The position numbers and the translations under genes are program-made. The notes below the pieces were generated by a model. The model did not search any database and had not been told where the DNA came from. It was given only the letters and a program-made list of their open reading frames with translations. 64,000 nucleotides of DNA from Diadema setosum (Eukaryota > Echinodermata > Echinoidea > Diadematoida > Diadematidae), in assembly GCA_033980235.1 (NCBI GenBank), contig CM067072.1, positions 19,595,047 through 19,659,046 of the forward strand, written 5' to 3'. Of the stretch, positions 11,401 to 22,860 are shown piece by piece; position 1 is the first letter of the stretch, and the number at the start of each line of letters is the position of its first letter.

Positions 11401-12379
11401 CGGGCTAACTCGGCCCACGGGACAACTCGTCCCACCCGTCGAGGGTGGGCCGCGTTGTCCAGCTCGTTGGTATCGATAGTGTTAGTATAAATCGTTTGTC
11501 TCTGTTTGTGTTCATTTTGTCTTTATGACGTCTCTTTTAACCGTAATTTTGATGGAAATGTGTTCAGTGAGTTCTTTAAAAAATATTGTTGAACTTTTGG
11601 GGGTATAACGACGTAAAACAGATATTTCAGACGTTTTTATCGCGGTTCGCGATCCCCATAGGCGCACGTTCATTTCTGCGCGGTGGGCTAACTCGGCTCA
11701 CTAAGTTTTAGCTGTCGTTTTTTTCAGTAAATCTCCGTAAAACTATCAATTTATCATGTATGAAGGTGTATTTATGGTACCTAAAACTAATCTCATCTTC
11801 GAGGGAGTTAAATTATACTTCGCAATTTAATTTATTATTGCTTTACTAATAGAACTTTGCAGTCTCTTACTGGACACTTTGAAATTATACAGAAAAACTG
11901 ACCAGTACATCAGAAGAGAAGGTAAATTTTGGTGGCCAGATATAAATGTTTAGAGGCACTGGCCCACTGCTATTATACAGCAGCCATATCAGTAAGGGTC
12001 ATCATCATAGGACATACTATTAAAAAAAATCAAATTAGGACAATCGATGTTAGACTTGAAGAAGGATGGTGAATGGTTAAAATCTTGATTATCTTTTGAA
12101 TCCAGGCATCTTTTTTTTTTTTTTTTTCTGAAAGGTTACCGCCCCATAAGTGTGTAATAAATGAAGTTCCACAAGGTGACAATGCAGTCGGTGGATTTAT
12201 TCACCAAAAAAAAAAAAAAAATGAATAAAAAAATAAATAAATAACATGATAACTATCTGCTGCTTTTTAATCTGTTTGTCATAAGGTTATAATTATTCCA
12301 TATCGATCATTTCAGTACAAAAGTATTTCTTCAAATTCATGAAATTCTTCCGTCGAGATGTTTTTATTGCAACTGGATT

Positions 12380-12478
12380 GACAAATTGCCCTATATCGAC
12401 GTAAATAGTTATCTATATAGATTATACAGCGTATTTACATGAATATTTATGTTGATGTATATAGGGCAATTTGTCAAT
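12380..12478. repeat. Short palindrome in the spacer of the long inverted repeat
   Basis: ATTGACAAATTGCCCTATAT and its complement lie about 60 bases apart. The phrase GACAAATTGCCCTATA also occurs at 50727, next to a tRNA-derived SINE. Confidence 0.7.
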
Positions 12479-12727
12479 CAGTTACAAAAGTATTTCTGTT
12501 AGCAATTATATCAGGTACATTATTAATATCACTTTGAAAACAGACCTCATAGTACTAGTAAATCATGCCAGTACACAAAAAGGTGACATTTTCACATATC
12601 AAAACTCTTATTATTCCACAAATGTTGCATATTCGTAAATTAAGGAGCAGTGTCCCAACATACATGAATAGTGTCATCCGAGTCACATGATACAGATAAA
12701 TGCCAACGTTACAACATCCAAATACTT

Positions 12728-12741
12728 AGTATTGTGTTTGT

Positions 12742-12775
<34 letters not shown>
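12728..12775. repeat. (TG)n microsatellite
   Basis: A near-perfect TG dinucleotide tract with a few TTTG interruptions. Confidence 0.95.
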
Positions 12776-12887
12776 TTAATTCAATATCAATCATTAACAT
12801 TGATGCAGGGGATGGACAGAAAAAACAGAGCAAAATGACAACTGCAAACTGCACTAGGTTGGATACATAGTATCGAGTCATCCTCCG

Positions 12888-12995
12888 CCGCTCGCGCCCA
12901 GCGCGCCGCGCCCCGGCGCGCCTCGCCGAATGGGCATGGCGCTGCTCAGCTCTGCCACTGTGAGCGAGCTGCTGATGGCGAGACCGGTGCGGAGC
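12888..12995. other. Isolated GC/CpG-rich block
   Basis: About 110 bases dense in CGCG and GCGCC inside AT-rich DNA. One + frame from the ATG at about 12932 stays open for about 43 codons, and a minus frame is arginine-rich. Neither shows a known motif or good splice sites. Confidence 0.4.
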
Positions 12996-13477
12996 GGATA
13001 CGGCAAAGATAAAATCATGCAAATAAATATCAAACATTTCACCAAACATGCGCAAAATTAAACTCCCTCGAAAATGAAATTAGTTGTCGGTACCCTAAAT
13101 ACACCTTCATATATGATAGAATTGATAGTTTTGAGGAGATTTACTGACAAAACGACAGCTAAAACTTACTGGGCCGATCGAGAGAGTTAGCCCACCGCGC
13201 AGAAATGAACGTGCGCCTATGGGGATCGCGAACCGCGATAAAAACGTCTGAAATATCAGTTTTACGTCGTTATACCATGCAAAAGTCGGAAAATATTATT
13301 TTAAGAAAGCACTGAACACATTTCCATCAAAATTCGGTTAAAAAAGACGTCATAAAGACAAAATGAACACCACAAAGAGAGACAAACGATTACTAACACT
13401 ATCGATACCAACGAGCGGGATAACTCGGCCCACCCTCGACAGGTGGGACGAGTTGTCCCGTGGGCCGAGTTAGCCCG

Positions 13478-14214
13478 GATCCGTATCGTTATAGCCGCGC
13501 CATGCATACGTACGAAGTGCGTCAAACTGCCGCACGCCCACACCAGAGAGTACTGTAAGTGTGCGCAGTGTGAAGAGGGCAGCACTGCACTGGTGGTCGC
13601 CGCTATGGTTAGTGAATATTATATTTTGGATTAAAAATTTGTCTTCCATTGATTGGTTAAAAGAGCTTCACGTGATTTTAGGTATTTTGAACTATTTTAG
13701 AATGTTGGTGTGTTTGACACTCCATGAAGTACTATTTGCAAAATGACGTCACTTTTATGACGACATTTTGCAAATAGTATACTATTTGCAAAATGATGTC
13801 ACAATCACCCTTCTGAACAATGCTGAACACGAATGCACCTATTGCAATTTTTGTAAATGACGTCTCCATGACAACGAATTATTTTCTTTAAAGAACACGT
13901 GTTCTTCAAAACATGCTGTTAACCCCAGTTTTCCAATTACATGGTTACCTCTGACAATGATGGTTCCCATGGTAACATTTTTTTTACAGAAAATAATGAT
14001 ACGAAATATTTTTCATGAAAAAAAAAAACATGAAAACGTGACAAGATTGAGGAGCATATCCAGCATCGTTTTTGCTGCTGTAACAATAACATGAGAAAAA
14101 CTCTTCTTCTTCCGATTAAGTCTGCCTCCTTCAATAGACTGAAGATTCTTGCAGACTGTGCTATTTACATTATAATACAATATTTATTTACAGATATTTA
14201 CAAGCACATATAAA
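13478..14214. repeat. Spacer with an inverted partial copy of the 15.6-kb satellite unit
   Basis: About 13790-14150 carries, in reverse orientation, the phrases of the satellite at 15560-16590: acatgaaaacgtgacaagat and two PuPy 'ccatggtaac'-type motifs. The 3' LINE remnant at 14215-14612 separates it from a forward partial copy at about 14620-14790. No gene is seen. Confidence 0.5.
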
Positions 14215-14612
14215 ATTTGACGAAAATAACTAGCCACTGTGATCAACCGTTAGACGTTTTCGAAATGATCCCACAGATGGCGCTGAAACAATTTCTGACG
14301 ACAGGGAATTCCAGTTCATTACAGTTCTTGGGAAGAACGAATAGCGATGCGATTCAGTTCTCGAGTACCTGATAGGAGTGTGGTTGCGAGGCTCTCGTCA
14401 ACTGAGTAGCCTGTTTAATAATATAGTCCTGTGCTGAAAGAGGAGTAAGATTATCGTGTATTTTGTACATCCTAGCCCGTAATTTTTTCTGCGTTGTTCC
14501 AGAGTGGTCCAATCAAGTTCTTGTAGCATTTTGGTGACACTTGAGGTGTTATGGTAGCGATTTAAAGTGAATCGCGCTGCTCTTCTCTGGATCCATTTCC
14601 ACTTAGTGGATT
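14215..14612 (-). pseudogene. LINE reverse transcriptase C-terminal remnant
   Basis: On the minus strand the translation reads KWIQRRAARFTLNRYHNTSS, then VTKMLQELDWTTLEQRRKNY. After a frameshift it continues ARMYKIHDNLTPLSAQDYII, and farther on FFPRTVMNWNSLSSEIVSAP. These are the conserved tail motifs of Jockey/CR1-type non-LTR reverse transcriptases (QRRAARF, ML.EL.W..LE.RR, YSFFPRT…WN.LP). At least one frameshift and stops make it dead. The 5' part is missing, as usual for 5'-truncated LINE copies. Confidence 0.85.
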
Positions 14613-14821
14613 AGGTAACTCATGTAGTCATCATAGTAATTTGTAGTGAGTATGCTACTCAATCTTTTCATGTTTTCATGCTTTTTTTCATGAAAATATC
14701 GTTATTTTCTTGTTGAAAAATAGTTGTTACCATGACAACCGTCATTGCTATGAGGCAACAGCTAGTAAAGGACTTTTTACACTTGCAAATTTTTGCTTAG
14801 TCCCGTACCAACGGTGGGGCT

Positions 14822-15420
14822 AAGGGGGGGGGGGGGGGGGGGACCTCTCCGGGCATTCCCGCGACTCACCCGGCAAAAATTTTGGTCATGCTCAAAACTT
14901 GGCTGCGGTTAAATCGGATTTGCGTGCGCACCTCCGGGCAACTACAGGCAAGATACGCGCTAGGTACTGTCAGGTGCGGACCAACTACGGAGAGCTCCGG
15001 GTAGCAAATTCGTTTCCCCGCAAGTCAAGCCGCAAAACTTCCCCAGATGTGATATGACAAGGTCTTGAGCATGCTCAAAACTTGTTCTGAGTGAGTCATG
15101 GGGGTTCGCTCGCAGAGGTACACGCAGAACAGCAGTATGCGACCCTTACCAGCAGCACCTCGCAGGCAACTTCACCGCAGGTACATCTCAGTATCTGTAA
15201 GTCGCTCGTAACAGAAAACGGATCGGTTTCAAAGCTCTCACGCAGGTCACACGGAATACACGCAAGTAGAAGGTTAAGTAGTACGTGTCTAGTAGATAAG
15301 AAAGAGGTGCGAAACTCTCAAACATTCTCGTCCGCCCGCGGGAAATTTTCCTGCGTGCGAAAAATCTCTCCTCGCAACAAGCCCGGTTAGCTTGCCCGGA
15401 AAGGTGTGACACGGCCTTGA
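14822..15420. mobile_element. Candidate TIR element, GC-rich, one end replaced by poly-G
   Basis: The right end inverted reads GGCCGTGTCACACCTTTCCG, then GGCAAGC. The left end shows ACCTCTCCGGGCATTCC directly after a run of about 17 G. The phrase 'tcatgctcaaaacttg' or 'gcatgctcaaaacttg' occurs twice inside (about 14888 and 15069). The composition resembles the subterminal regions of Harbinger-type elements. An open frame of 99 codons is arginine/serine rich without a family signature and is not called as a gene. Confidence 0.4.
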
Positions 15421-15559
15421 GCGATCTTCGGGAGTACCAATTGGTGGAGTGTCGCAATCAGCGGTTGCGCGTATTGTGTGGGGTGCATGCGTGTATGCGT
15501 GTGTTAGCGTGGGGAATGCGGACGATTAAAATCGTCCGGTATCTGGACTACCAAAATAG

Positions 15560-16590
15560 TCGAAATAACACAAAAATCTAACTCTACAGAAATTTATTTT
15601 TTATTGATTTATTTTATTCCTTATTTCATTTCAACAGAAAACTTATTTTTCTTTAAAAGGGAGTTTTTGTTATGTTGCTAAAGCAACGAAAATGATGCAG
15701 GATAACCATAGTCGAAAACAGCTGATAATCATGATAGTAATTTGTAATAAATATTCTACTCGATCTTGTCATTTTTTCATGCTTTTTAATGAAAATAATA
15801 CTGTTTTCTTTACAAATAATAGTTGTTGTCATGGAAACCGTCATAGCTATGAGGTAACCGTGACATTAAGACATTGTGACATATTTTGGCATTTACAACA
15901 TGTTTTTATGATGTTTAATGAAGAAAACATGTTATTTTAAAGAAAATTATTTGTTGCCATGGCAACGGCTAAAGAGGTAATTTAAATGGCAACAGGTGGA
16001 TTCATGTTCAGCACCCCAGAATAGGAGAAATACCACGATAAATCTAACTCTATACAGAAATCTATTATCTATCGATTTATTTTATTCTTTCTTCGTTTTT
16101 AAAGAACAAAATTCTTTAAAAGGCAGTTTTTGTCATATTGCTAAAGCAACGAAAATGATGTGGGATGAACATAGTCGAAAAAAGCTGATAATCATGATAG
16201 TAATTTGTAATAGATATTCTACTCGATCTTGTCACATTTTTTCACGCTCTTTCATGAAAATATCATCATTTTTAAAATAGTTCAATAGTAACTATTGTTT
16301 CCATGTAAACCTTCATTGCTATTAGGAATAACTATGGCGTTGGGAAAATTGTGATTTTTAATTGTGTTAAAGAGATATGATTATGTTGACATATTTTGAT
16401 GTTTACATCATGTTTTTATGATGTTTAATGAAGAATATTATGTTCTTGTAAAGAAAATCATTCGTTGCCATGACAACGGCTGAAAGCGTCATTAAAAAAC
16501 GAGGCAACAGTTGGATTAGTGTTCAGTACCCCCCCAAATAGGGGGAATAGCACAAAAATCAAAATCTACAGAAAACTAGTTTGAAGAACA
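15560..16590. repeat. Satellite, about 470-bp units (two full, partial third)
   Basis: Unit 1 (15560-16025) and unit 2 (16026-16520) share 'aaatctaactctacagaaat', 'gttgctaaagcaacgaaaatg', 'gataatcatgatagtaattt' and 'tactcgatcttgtca', plus a final 'gttgccatggcaacggct'. A third unit starts at about 16521. Each unit carries two GTTGCC-ATGGCAAC-type palindromes. Confidence 0.85.
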
Positions 16591-17559
16591 TTGCAACTCG
16601 CCGTAAATTAGAACTTTTCATGATTATTTATACCCCTCCCACTCGGGGAACAGTCTGGGAGGCAGGAGCGTAAAATGGGGGGGGGGGGTGGCCTGTAATT
16701 AACATCCCCCGGCCGAAATAAAAAAAAAAAGGAAGAAGAAGAAAAAATGTGGTTCGACTAATGCATGACGTTCGCGCGCCCGCCTATACCTAGTGAGAGC
16801 TTAGCAGATATCAACAGTTCAAAGTATTCTAGGTTTTTAGGATTTTACCCTAGAGAATACTGTGACATAAATTTAGTATAAAGGCCTAGACCTATCCTAC
16901 TCTATACGGCGCAAATAGTAAAGAATGGTTCAGATGTTGAAACCGTAAAATGCCATGTTATACGGTACCTACTATGACGCGCACCACTCGGGACCATCTA
17001 CAAAATTACGCACGAAACAAACAAACAAACAAACAAACAAACCAAAAACAACTAAAATGTAACAGACCCCTCCTCCATGTACTGTGTACGCACTGACCTA
17101 CACCCCTCCCTTCCAAAGGTAGGCCTATGAATTTCCTGAATTGAGCAAACGATGATGACTCATTCATGATAAATCTGTGTTGCAGATGGGCATACACAAT
17201 AGGCCTGCAGACGATGCCCAAAAAGTGGCTTAAAAAAGACTCAACTGGCAACTATCGTATACAAGCAAATTTTAACTTTTTTAAAACTATACGTCCTCAC
17301 AATATCCCACATGAAATTTACCCAGAAAATCTAATCGGGAACATGATCAAATGACGTCATCAAAATGGCGTCCTAAGGACTGCAATTTTGCTATAGAGTA
17401 ATATTGTCGCTTCCCGTTATCCAATTTTAAAGATTTAAATGTATGAACTTATATTTTGTAGGTCAGTGAACACGATGGATGCCTTTTCGAATTGGTAATA
17501 CAAAAATAATTTACATAAAATGCAAATTAGTGATAAATGTAAGAGTACATTCATAACAA
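16591..17559. other. No gene recognised
   Basis: It holds a poly-G tract (about 16678-16688), an AAAC-repeat (17017-17041) and unique-looking AT-rich DNA. Short open frames have no support. Confidence 0.4.
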
Positions 17560-18192
17560 CAGTACTCACGTTGGCATAATGCACGTTTTGCAGGTGGGGA
17601 CGCGGGGTTGAGGGGGTAACTTTGGGCGCCTCCCAAGGGGTCGCTTTAAATGTATACCCCTTTTTACTATATAAGTATTGTAAAGCATTGTCTCCTGTAT
17701 TGATTACATTGCATTTCTTGGAAACAAACGTGCCCTTGCTATAAGGCACGACAGCATGTACGTTTGGAACATATATTCGCGTTATATGATAATCTATGTT
17801 TTCTATATTGCCATGAGGATATAGGGCATTTGGGGGCACACGGCACAGGATCGCCCTTCAATAAGCACCCTCTTTATTATGTAGATCTTGTAAGGTAAAT
17901 CTTCTTCTATCATTTCCAGACTTTTCATTGATGTAGGAGTGTATTTGCTGCATTGCCGGACCTACTTTTAAAACCATTCACGCTAGAACAACTGTATTTG
18001 CGTTGCTAATATCCGTATTTTGTAATAAAGGCCGTGAGCGTAGGTGTAAATTTAGACACCTCCCCAAAGATTTGAATGTTCACCTTTTAGTTATTGTAGA
18101 GCAATGCTTTCTCTAGTAATTGGTTGCATTTTTGGATACAAAAGTGCCTTTGCTATACGGCACGATGGAATTTCGAAAACATGTACGTTTGG

Positions 18193-18231
<39 letters not shown>

Positions 18232-19856
18232 GCGTTATGTTTTCTATATTGCCGTGAGGGTGGAGTATTTTTGGCACATCCCACAGGGTTGCCGTTTAAT
18301 GCGCACCCTCTTCACTGTATAGATCTTGTAAAGTTAAGTCTCTGCTATCATTTCCATTACTTGTCATCGATAAAAATTGTATTTGCTGTATTGCCGGGAC
18401 TATTTCTACAACCATTCACGCTAGAACAACGGTATTTGCGTTGCTAATATCTGTGTTTTGTAACAAGATGGCGTGAGCTTAGGTGTGAATTTGAACACTT
18501 CCCAAGGGATTACTTTTGAATGTTCACCCTTTTGACAATATAGTTATTGTAGAGCAATGTCTCCTCTATCAATAAGTTGTATTTCTTGGAAACAAAAGTG
18601 CCTTTGCTATACGGCACGATGGCATTTTGAAGACTTTATACGTTTGGAACATATATATATTCGCATTATATGATTTCATGTTTTATATATTGCCGTGAGG
18701 GTGGAATATTTTTTTGGCACATCACACAGGGTTGCCCTTTAATGTGCACCCTCTTCACTGCATAGATCTTGTAAAGTTAAACCTCTTCTATCATTTCCAT
18801 GACTTTTCATTGTTAAAAAGTGTATTTGCTATATTGCCGGAACTACTTTTAAAACCATCCACGCTAGAACAACGGTGTTTGCATGGCTAGTATCTGTATT
18901 TTGTCTTAAGGGGGCTTGAGCGTGGGTGTACCTTTGGACAATTCCCATGGGGTTGTCTTTTAATATTCACCCTCTTGACGATGGATATTGTAGAGCAATG
19001 TCTCTTCTATTATCTACAATGTATTTTTGAAAACAAAAGTGCCCTTGATGTACGGCACGATCGAAGTTTGAAAGCATGTACGTTTGGAACATATAGTATA
19101 TTCGCGTTAATGATATTCAATGTTTTCTATATTGCCATGAAGGTGGTATACTTTGGGGCACATCCCACAGGATTGGCATTTAATGTGCATCCTCCCACGC
19201 AATAAATATTTTGAAGCAATGCTTCTCCTATCATTTCCACGACATTCATTGTTATAAAAGTGTGTAGCTGTATTGCTGGAACTACTTCTAAAACCATGCA
19301 CGAAAGAACGTCGGTATTTGCGTTCATAGTATCCGTGTGTTGTAATTACGGGGCTTGAGCGGCGGTGTAATTTTGGACACTTCCCAAGGGATTACTTTTG
19401 AATGTTCACCCTTTTGACAATATAGTTAATGCAGAGCATTTTTTCTTTTTGTAATTATATTGTATTTCTTACAAACAAAAAGGCAATTGCTGTACAACCG
19501 TAACGACAATGTGAAGGCATGGAAAATTGAAACATATTTGTGTTATATGCTATATTTCCTATATTGCCCTGGGGGTTGGATGATTTTGAACACACCCCAC
19601 TCGGTTGCCTTTGAATGTGCACCCCTTTGACTGTATGATGATTGTAAAGCAGTGTCTCTACCATTTAAAAATCATGAAAAGTAAAGTGTCTTTATTTACC
19701 ACTCGGCAAGACGACTTTACATGCATGTACAAGTGAGTTTGCTTTGGCATGTAATGCATGTTTTGTTAATCTGTTTTGGGACCACGATGATCAGGGTAGG
19801 GGTGATCTGGGCACTTCCCAAGGGCTTGACAAAATAGATATTGTAAAGCAGCGTCA
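17560..19856. repeat. Dimeric satellite, about 440-bp repeat made of two about 220-bp halves
   Basis: The marker 'tacggcacgatgg' (or a variant) recurs at about 17745, 18157, 18617, 19053 and 19497, a spacing near 440 bp. Within each unit the half starting 'gcacatcccacagggttgcc' is recognisably related to the half starting 'acacttcccaagggattac'. Both are followed by a phrase like 'tagatcttgtaaagttaagt' or 'tagttattgtagagcaatgt'. An (AT)n tract (18195-18229) has expanded inside one unit. Open frames up to 134 codons cross the array but follow the repeat, not a protein. Confidence 0.88.
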
Positions 19857-20620
19857 AACAATTTAATGAAAATTGACAACACGATATAGGTCTATAATTT
19901 TGTAACTGGTGTTTATCCCCTTCTTAAAAATTGGAATTAGCTTTGCAACTTTAAGCTGTTGAGGGAATATACCATCTTCCGAAGATGAATTAAATATTGC
20001 ACATAAAGGTTCCATTACAAAACAAATTGATTTCTTGAATACATTGACATGAATGTCATCATCACCAGGACTTTCGTTTACTTTCAGATCACTTGCAATT
20101 ATTAATATTTCAGCAGTTGTAACATGGATTGACTATAAGTTTTGTGCAGGTAAGTATGAATAGAATCTGATGCAGATGAATCATTATCCATCAGAAATAA
20201 TATTCCTACCTATAAATAGTGCAAAAATATTCATTAAAATGTTGTGCGACAGATTCTTTATCATCAATAAGATGACCATTAATTTGTAATGAATCTATAT
20301 GATCGCTCTGTCTTTGTTTATTTATAACATCATTAAAGATAGACCACATTTTCTTTAAATTCCAACGCACACTGTTAAATTTCCGATGATAAAATCCATG
20401 CTTCCTCCTACGTATTTCCTTGTATACCATATTCCGATATTGTTTAAATTTCTTTTCATTAATAACACTACGATTCTTAAGATACTTACAATACAATAAA
20501 TACTTCTTTTTACACATATTCCGTAGTGTGCTATTAAACCATGGTTTATCCTTCTTTTTCAATCTGTGTACACACTTCTGCAATGGAAAACACTCACAAA
20601 ACAAGGGATATTTGGGAAGA
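19857..20620 (-). pseudogene. LINE fragment: endonuclease-RT linker and RT start
   Basis: The minus strand encodes KKKDKPWFNSTLRNMCKKKY, a lysine/arginine-rich linker, WSIFNDVINKQ and ESVAQHFNEYFCTI. After a decayed stretch it continues GIFPQQLKVAKLIPIFKKG and, one frame over, DKHQLQNYRPIS. These are the motifs at the start of the reverse transcriptase of CR1/L2/Jockey-like non-LTR elements (KPWF/WIT, F..yF, P..LK.A.v.PlfKkGd…NYRPIS). The copy stops just after NYRPIS at the satellite boundary, so the catalytic YxDD half is absent. Frameshifts are present. Confidence 0.88.
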
Positions 20621-20727
20621 AAGAAAAAAAGTAGAATCCATGTGCCTTCATCGCAGAATACAAAGGCTACAATAATTTGTTGATGTTTCATGAGTGGAGC
20701 ATGGATTTAAAGAAAATATAAGGAGAA

Positions 20728-21304
20728 TTAAAGGACAAGTTCACCTTGATACATGTGGATTGATATCAGTATAGTAATATCAGTAGAACGCATCAGTGAA
20801 AGTTTGAGGAAAATTGGACAATCACTTCAAAAGTTATAAATTTCCAAAGTTTCCGTGCAGCCACTACTGGATGAGAAGACTACAACAGCTTCTGTTGTCG
20901 GATACGTAGAACGAAAATTATGAGGAAAATATAAAGAGAATTTCGCAAAATATTTTTTTTTCTTGGAGAAATGTGCGCATTCCCTCGACTTGTCACTGAC
21001 GGATATTAAGGGTAATATCATTTCCCCTGCCTTCTGAAGGAGGCATATCAAGTGCTCTTTTATCAAGCGAGAAACGTGAAAATAATTCTGTTAAATTTTT
21101 CTTTTATCCTTCTAAAATGTCACATCATGGTGCACAAGCTGCGGTTGTAGTCCTCTCATCCAGCAAATGTGGCTCTGAAACTTCAACAATTCATAACTTT
21201 TAAACGGATTGTCTGATTTTACTCAAAACTTTCAGTGATGCGTTCTAATAATCAATTGCTGCACTCTCTGAATTCACATGTATATGAAGGAAATTTTGAT
21301 AAGT
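20728..21304. mobile_element. T2 foldback element, near full length
   Basis: It starts TTAAAGGACAAGTTCACCTT. The left arm to about 20960 and right arm from about 21120 are inverted copies with 'agtttgaggaaaattggaca' and its complement. The right tip is worn (atgaaggaaattttgat), so the terminal TTAA is lost there. Confidence 0.85.
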
Positions 21305-21337
21305 GCACAGCCCCTAAACTTGTTACGCGGTCACAAG

Positions 21338-21694
21338 TTAAAGGTCCAGTTTACCTTTGGGAGCAGTGATTTCAAAAATTTTCAAGATATCATATTTGAT
21401 GCATATGTGTAGGTCTGTTGTATCATAAAACATCCTACCATATGAAATATTTGCAATAAAACCTAAAATACAAGGAGATATCAGGGTTTTTCTCAATAAA
21501 CCGTAACTGTATACGGTTTAGTCTGGAAATTTTTTTATTATAACTATTGTTCACATTTTGTGTATTTAACAACACTTAACATCGATTATACGGATTCAAA
21601 TTTTGACAGTGGTTGTTTCTATCCCTAACTCACATTTTAGAACTATTTTATAGCACTAATGCTTTCATCTGCAAATGGTAAATTATGCCTTTAA
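21338..21694 (+). mobile_element. T1 element, intact copy
   Basis: It begins TTAAAGGTCCAGTTTACC and ends GGTAAATTATGCCTTTAA: imperfect 18-bp inverted ends flanked by or including TTAA. It is colinear with 51577-51945 and serves as reference for the interrupted copies at 2299-5041 and 36542-37809. No coding capacity. Confidence 0.9.
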
Positions 21695-22299
21695 GGACAA
21701 TCACTATTATTCCGCCTCCCATCTGAAGGAGGTAAGTCACTCGTTCATTTTTATCATGCTAAAATGATAATGTTGGTGCAATCATTTTTAAAATTTCAAC
21801 ATTTTTTTTTAAATCTATCTTTAACAATCTATGACCAAAATGACCACTATTTTGATGATGGATGATTATGGCAAACCATGATATATACATAATATTATGT
21901 CCTATACCTTATGAGTAGATACTCGGAAATTGTAACAATGATAATAAAGAAAACCCTCCAAATTGTGTGCATTGCAGTCGTGGCAGGTTTCATTTATTTA
22001 TTTATTTATTTTTTACATTGGTTAATTTGGATTATTTTCCATTTTGATGTAGATTATGTGGGTTATCACATTCTCCTACACGGGTACACCTTTCATGAGT
22101 TTCTGGCACAAGTTTGTAACGTTTACGCCTTCACATCTTAGCCGGCTTTATCCAAACCTGTGAGGATGTGAGAAATGTGCACGGCATTACTCTCTATGGT
22201 GGAGAGAAAGATGGGTGTTCCCGCCTTGTTTGACATATCATAACAGTTACATAGATCTTTCAGGCAATATCAAGCATGTCACTTCACTACTTTTCAGTC
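21695..22299. other. No gene recognised
   Basis: AT-rich spacer with a TTTA repeat at about 21994-22012; nothing else supported. Confidence 0.4.
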
Positions 22300-22737
22300 T
22301 AATTATAGGATTACAAAGGCCAAACTCATTCAATCTGTATGCCTTCTCTATTTGGACTGACCCTACGTAATGCACGACGTTGCGCTCCGGTGTAATCGGT
22401 CGACTGGAGAGTTGTGAAGCGGAGAGCGCGTGGTTGATGTGGCATGCCCTCCCTCATGGTGTGCGTACTACGTTATTGTACGTCCGAGTGGAATGGAATA
22501 TTCCAGTCATTGTCTCAGCGGTTTGCGGGTCGACCGCTCTCTACACAGTGAATACATGCTACTATACTGTGTACCACTCCAGTCTATCATCGGTGATGGT
22601 GCCAGCGTGTTGGTGGATTTCAGGCATTATATTTGATGGTTACAAGCCTGTATTTATGGAGAGATGTCCGTTTATTTCATGTAATGATTTGATGTCGATT
22701 TTGGGGTGTGCTTCGGAACCTGTCTGAAGAGGGGAAT
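22300..22737 (+). promoter_or_regulatory. Candidate promoter / 5' UTR with raised CpG
   Basis: Local GC and CpG frequency rise (gacgttgcgctccgg, ggtcgactgg, gcgcgtgg, gcgggtcgacc) just upstream of a well-formed start codon and donor site at 22738-22860. That is the usual pattern of an animal transcription start. No TATA box is obvious. Support is positional only. Confidence 0.35.
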
Positions 22738-22860
22738 ATGGACAATTACCTTGGTTACACTACTGAAACAATGTACAGATACCAGCATTCACGTAGTATT
22801 AGTAGACGGAAAACGCCCTACAATGACAGTGACATTGACGAAGACGACTGTATATGCCTG
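22738..22860 (+). CDS. Candidate first coding exon (41 codons)
   Basis: An ATG in good context (A at -3, G at +4) opens a 41-codon frame ending exactly at a consensus donor (GTAAGT at 22861), phase 0. The peptide starts MDNYLGYTTETMYRYQHSRS and ends in an acidic run, NDSDIDEDDCICL. It is hydrophilic with no signal or membrane segment. I do not recognise it. The next + strand acceptor with strong support is the first sialyltransferase exon (38028), which is also in phase 0 with no stop before its ATG. The exon could therefore supply an alternative N-terminus to that enzyme, or belong to a gene whose other exons I missed. Confidence 0.45.

Larger units (their letters stand above)
11401..13477. 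mobile_element. 2.1-kb element with about 420-bp inverted arms
   Basis: Left arm 11401-11820 and right arm about 13046-13477 are reverse complements at roughly 90% by eye, both starting CGGGCTAACTCGGCCCACGG. Shared internal phrases include 'ggtatcgatagtgttagta' and 'cgcggttcgcgatccccata'. The 1.2-kb spacer holds a TG microsatellite, a small palindrome and a GC-rich block but no recognisable transposase. Long inverted arms fit a foldback or Mutator-like non-autonomous element. I could not find a convincing target duplication, so the class is uncertain. Confidence 0.8.

Noticed and set aside
15091..15390. 99-codon Ser/Arg-rich + frame
   Set aside because: Lies within a GC-rich TIR-type element with internal repeats; no motif, no splice support, and an 89-codon antisense frame overlaps it.
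17435..17839. 134-codon minus-strand open frame
   Set aside because: It lies across the start of the dimeric satellite and its translation follows the repeat; corresponding frames in other units are broken. No protein motif.
17560..19856. CRISPR array
   Set aside because: Repeat period of about 440 bp without short identical repeats and unique spacers; eukaryotic satellite.
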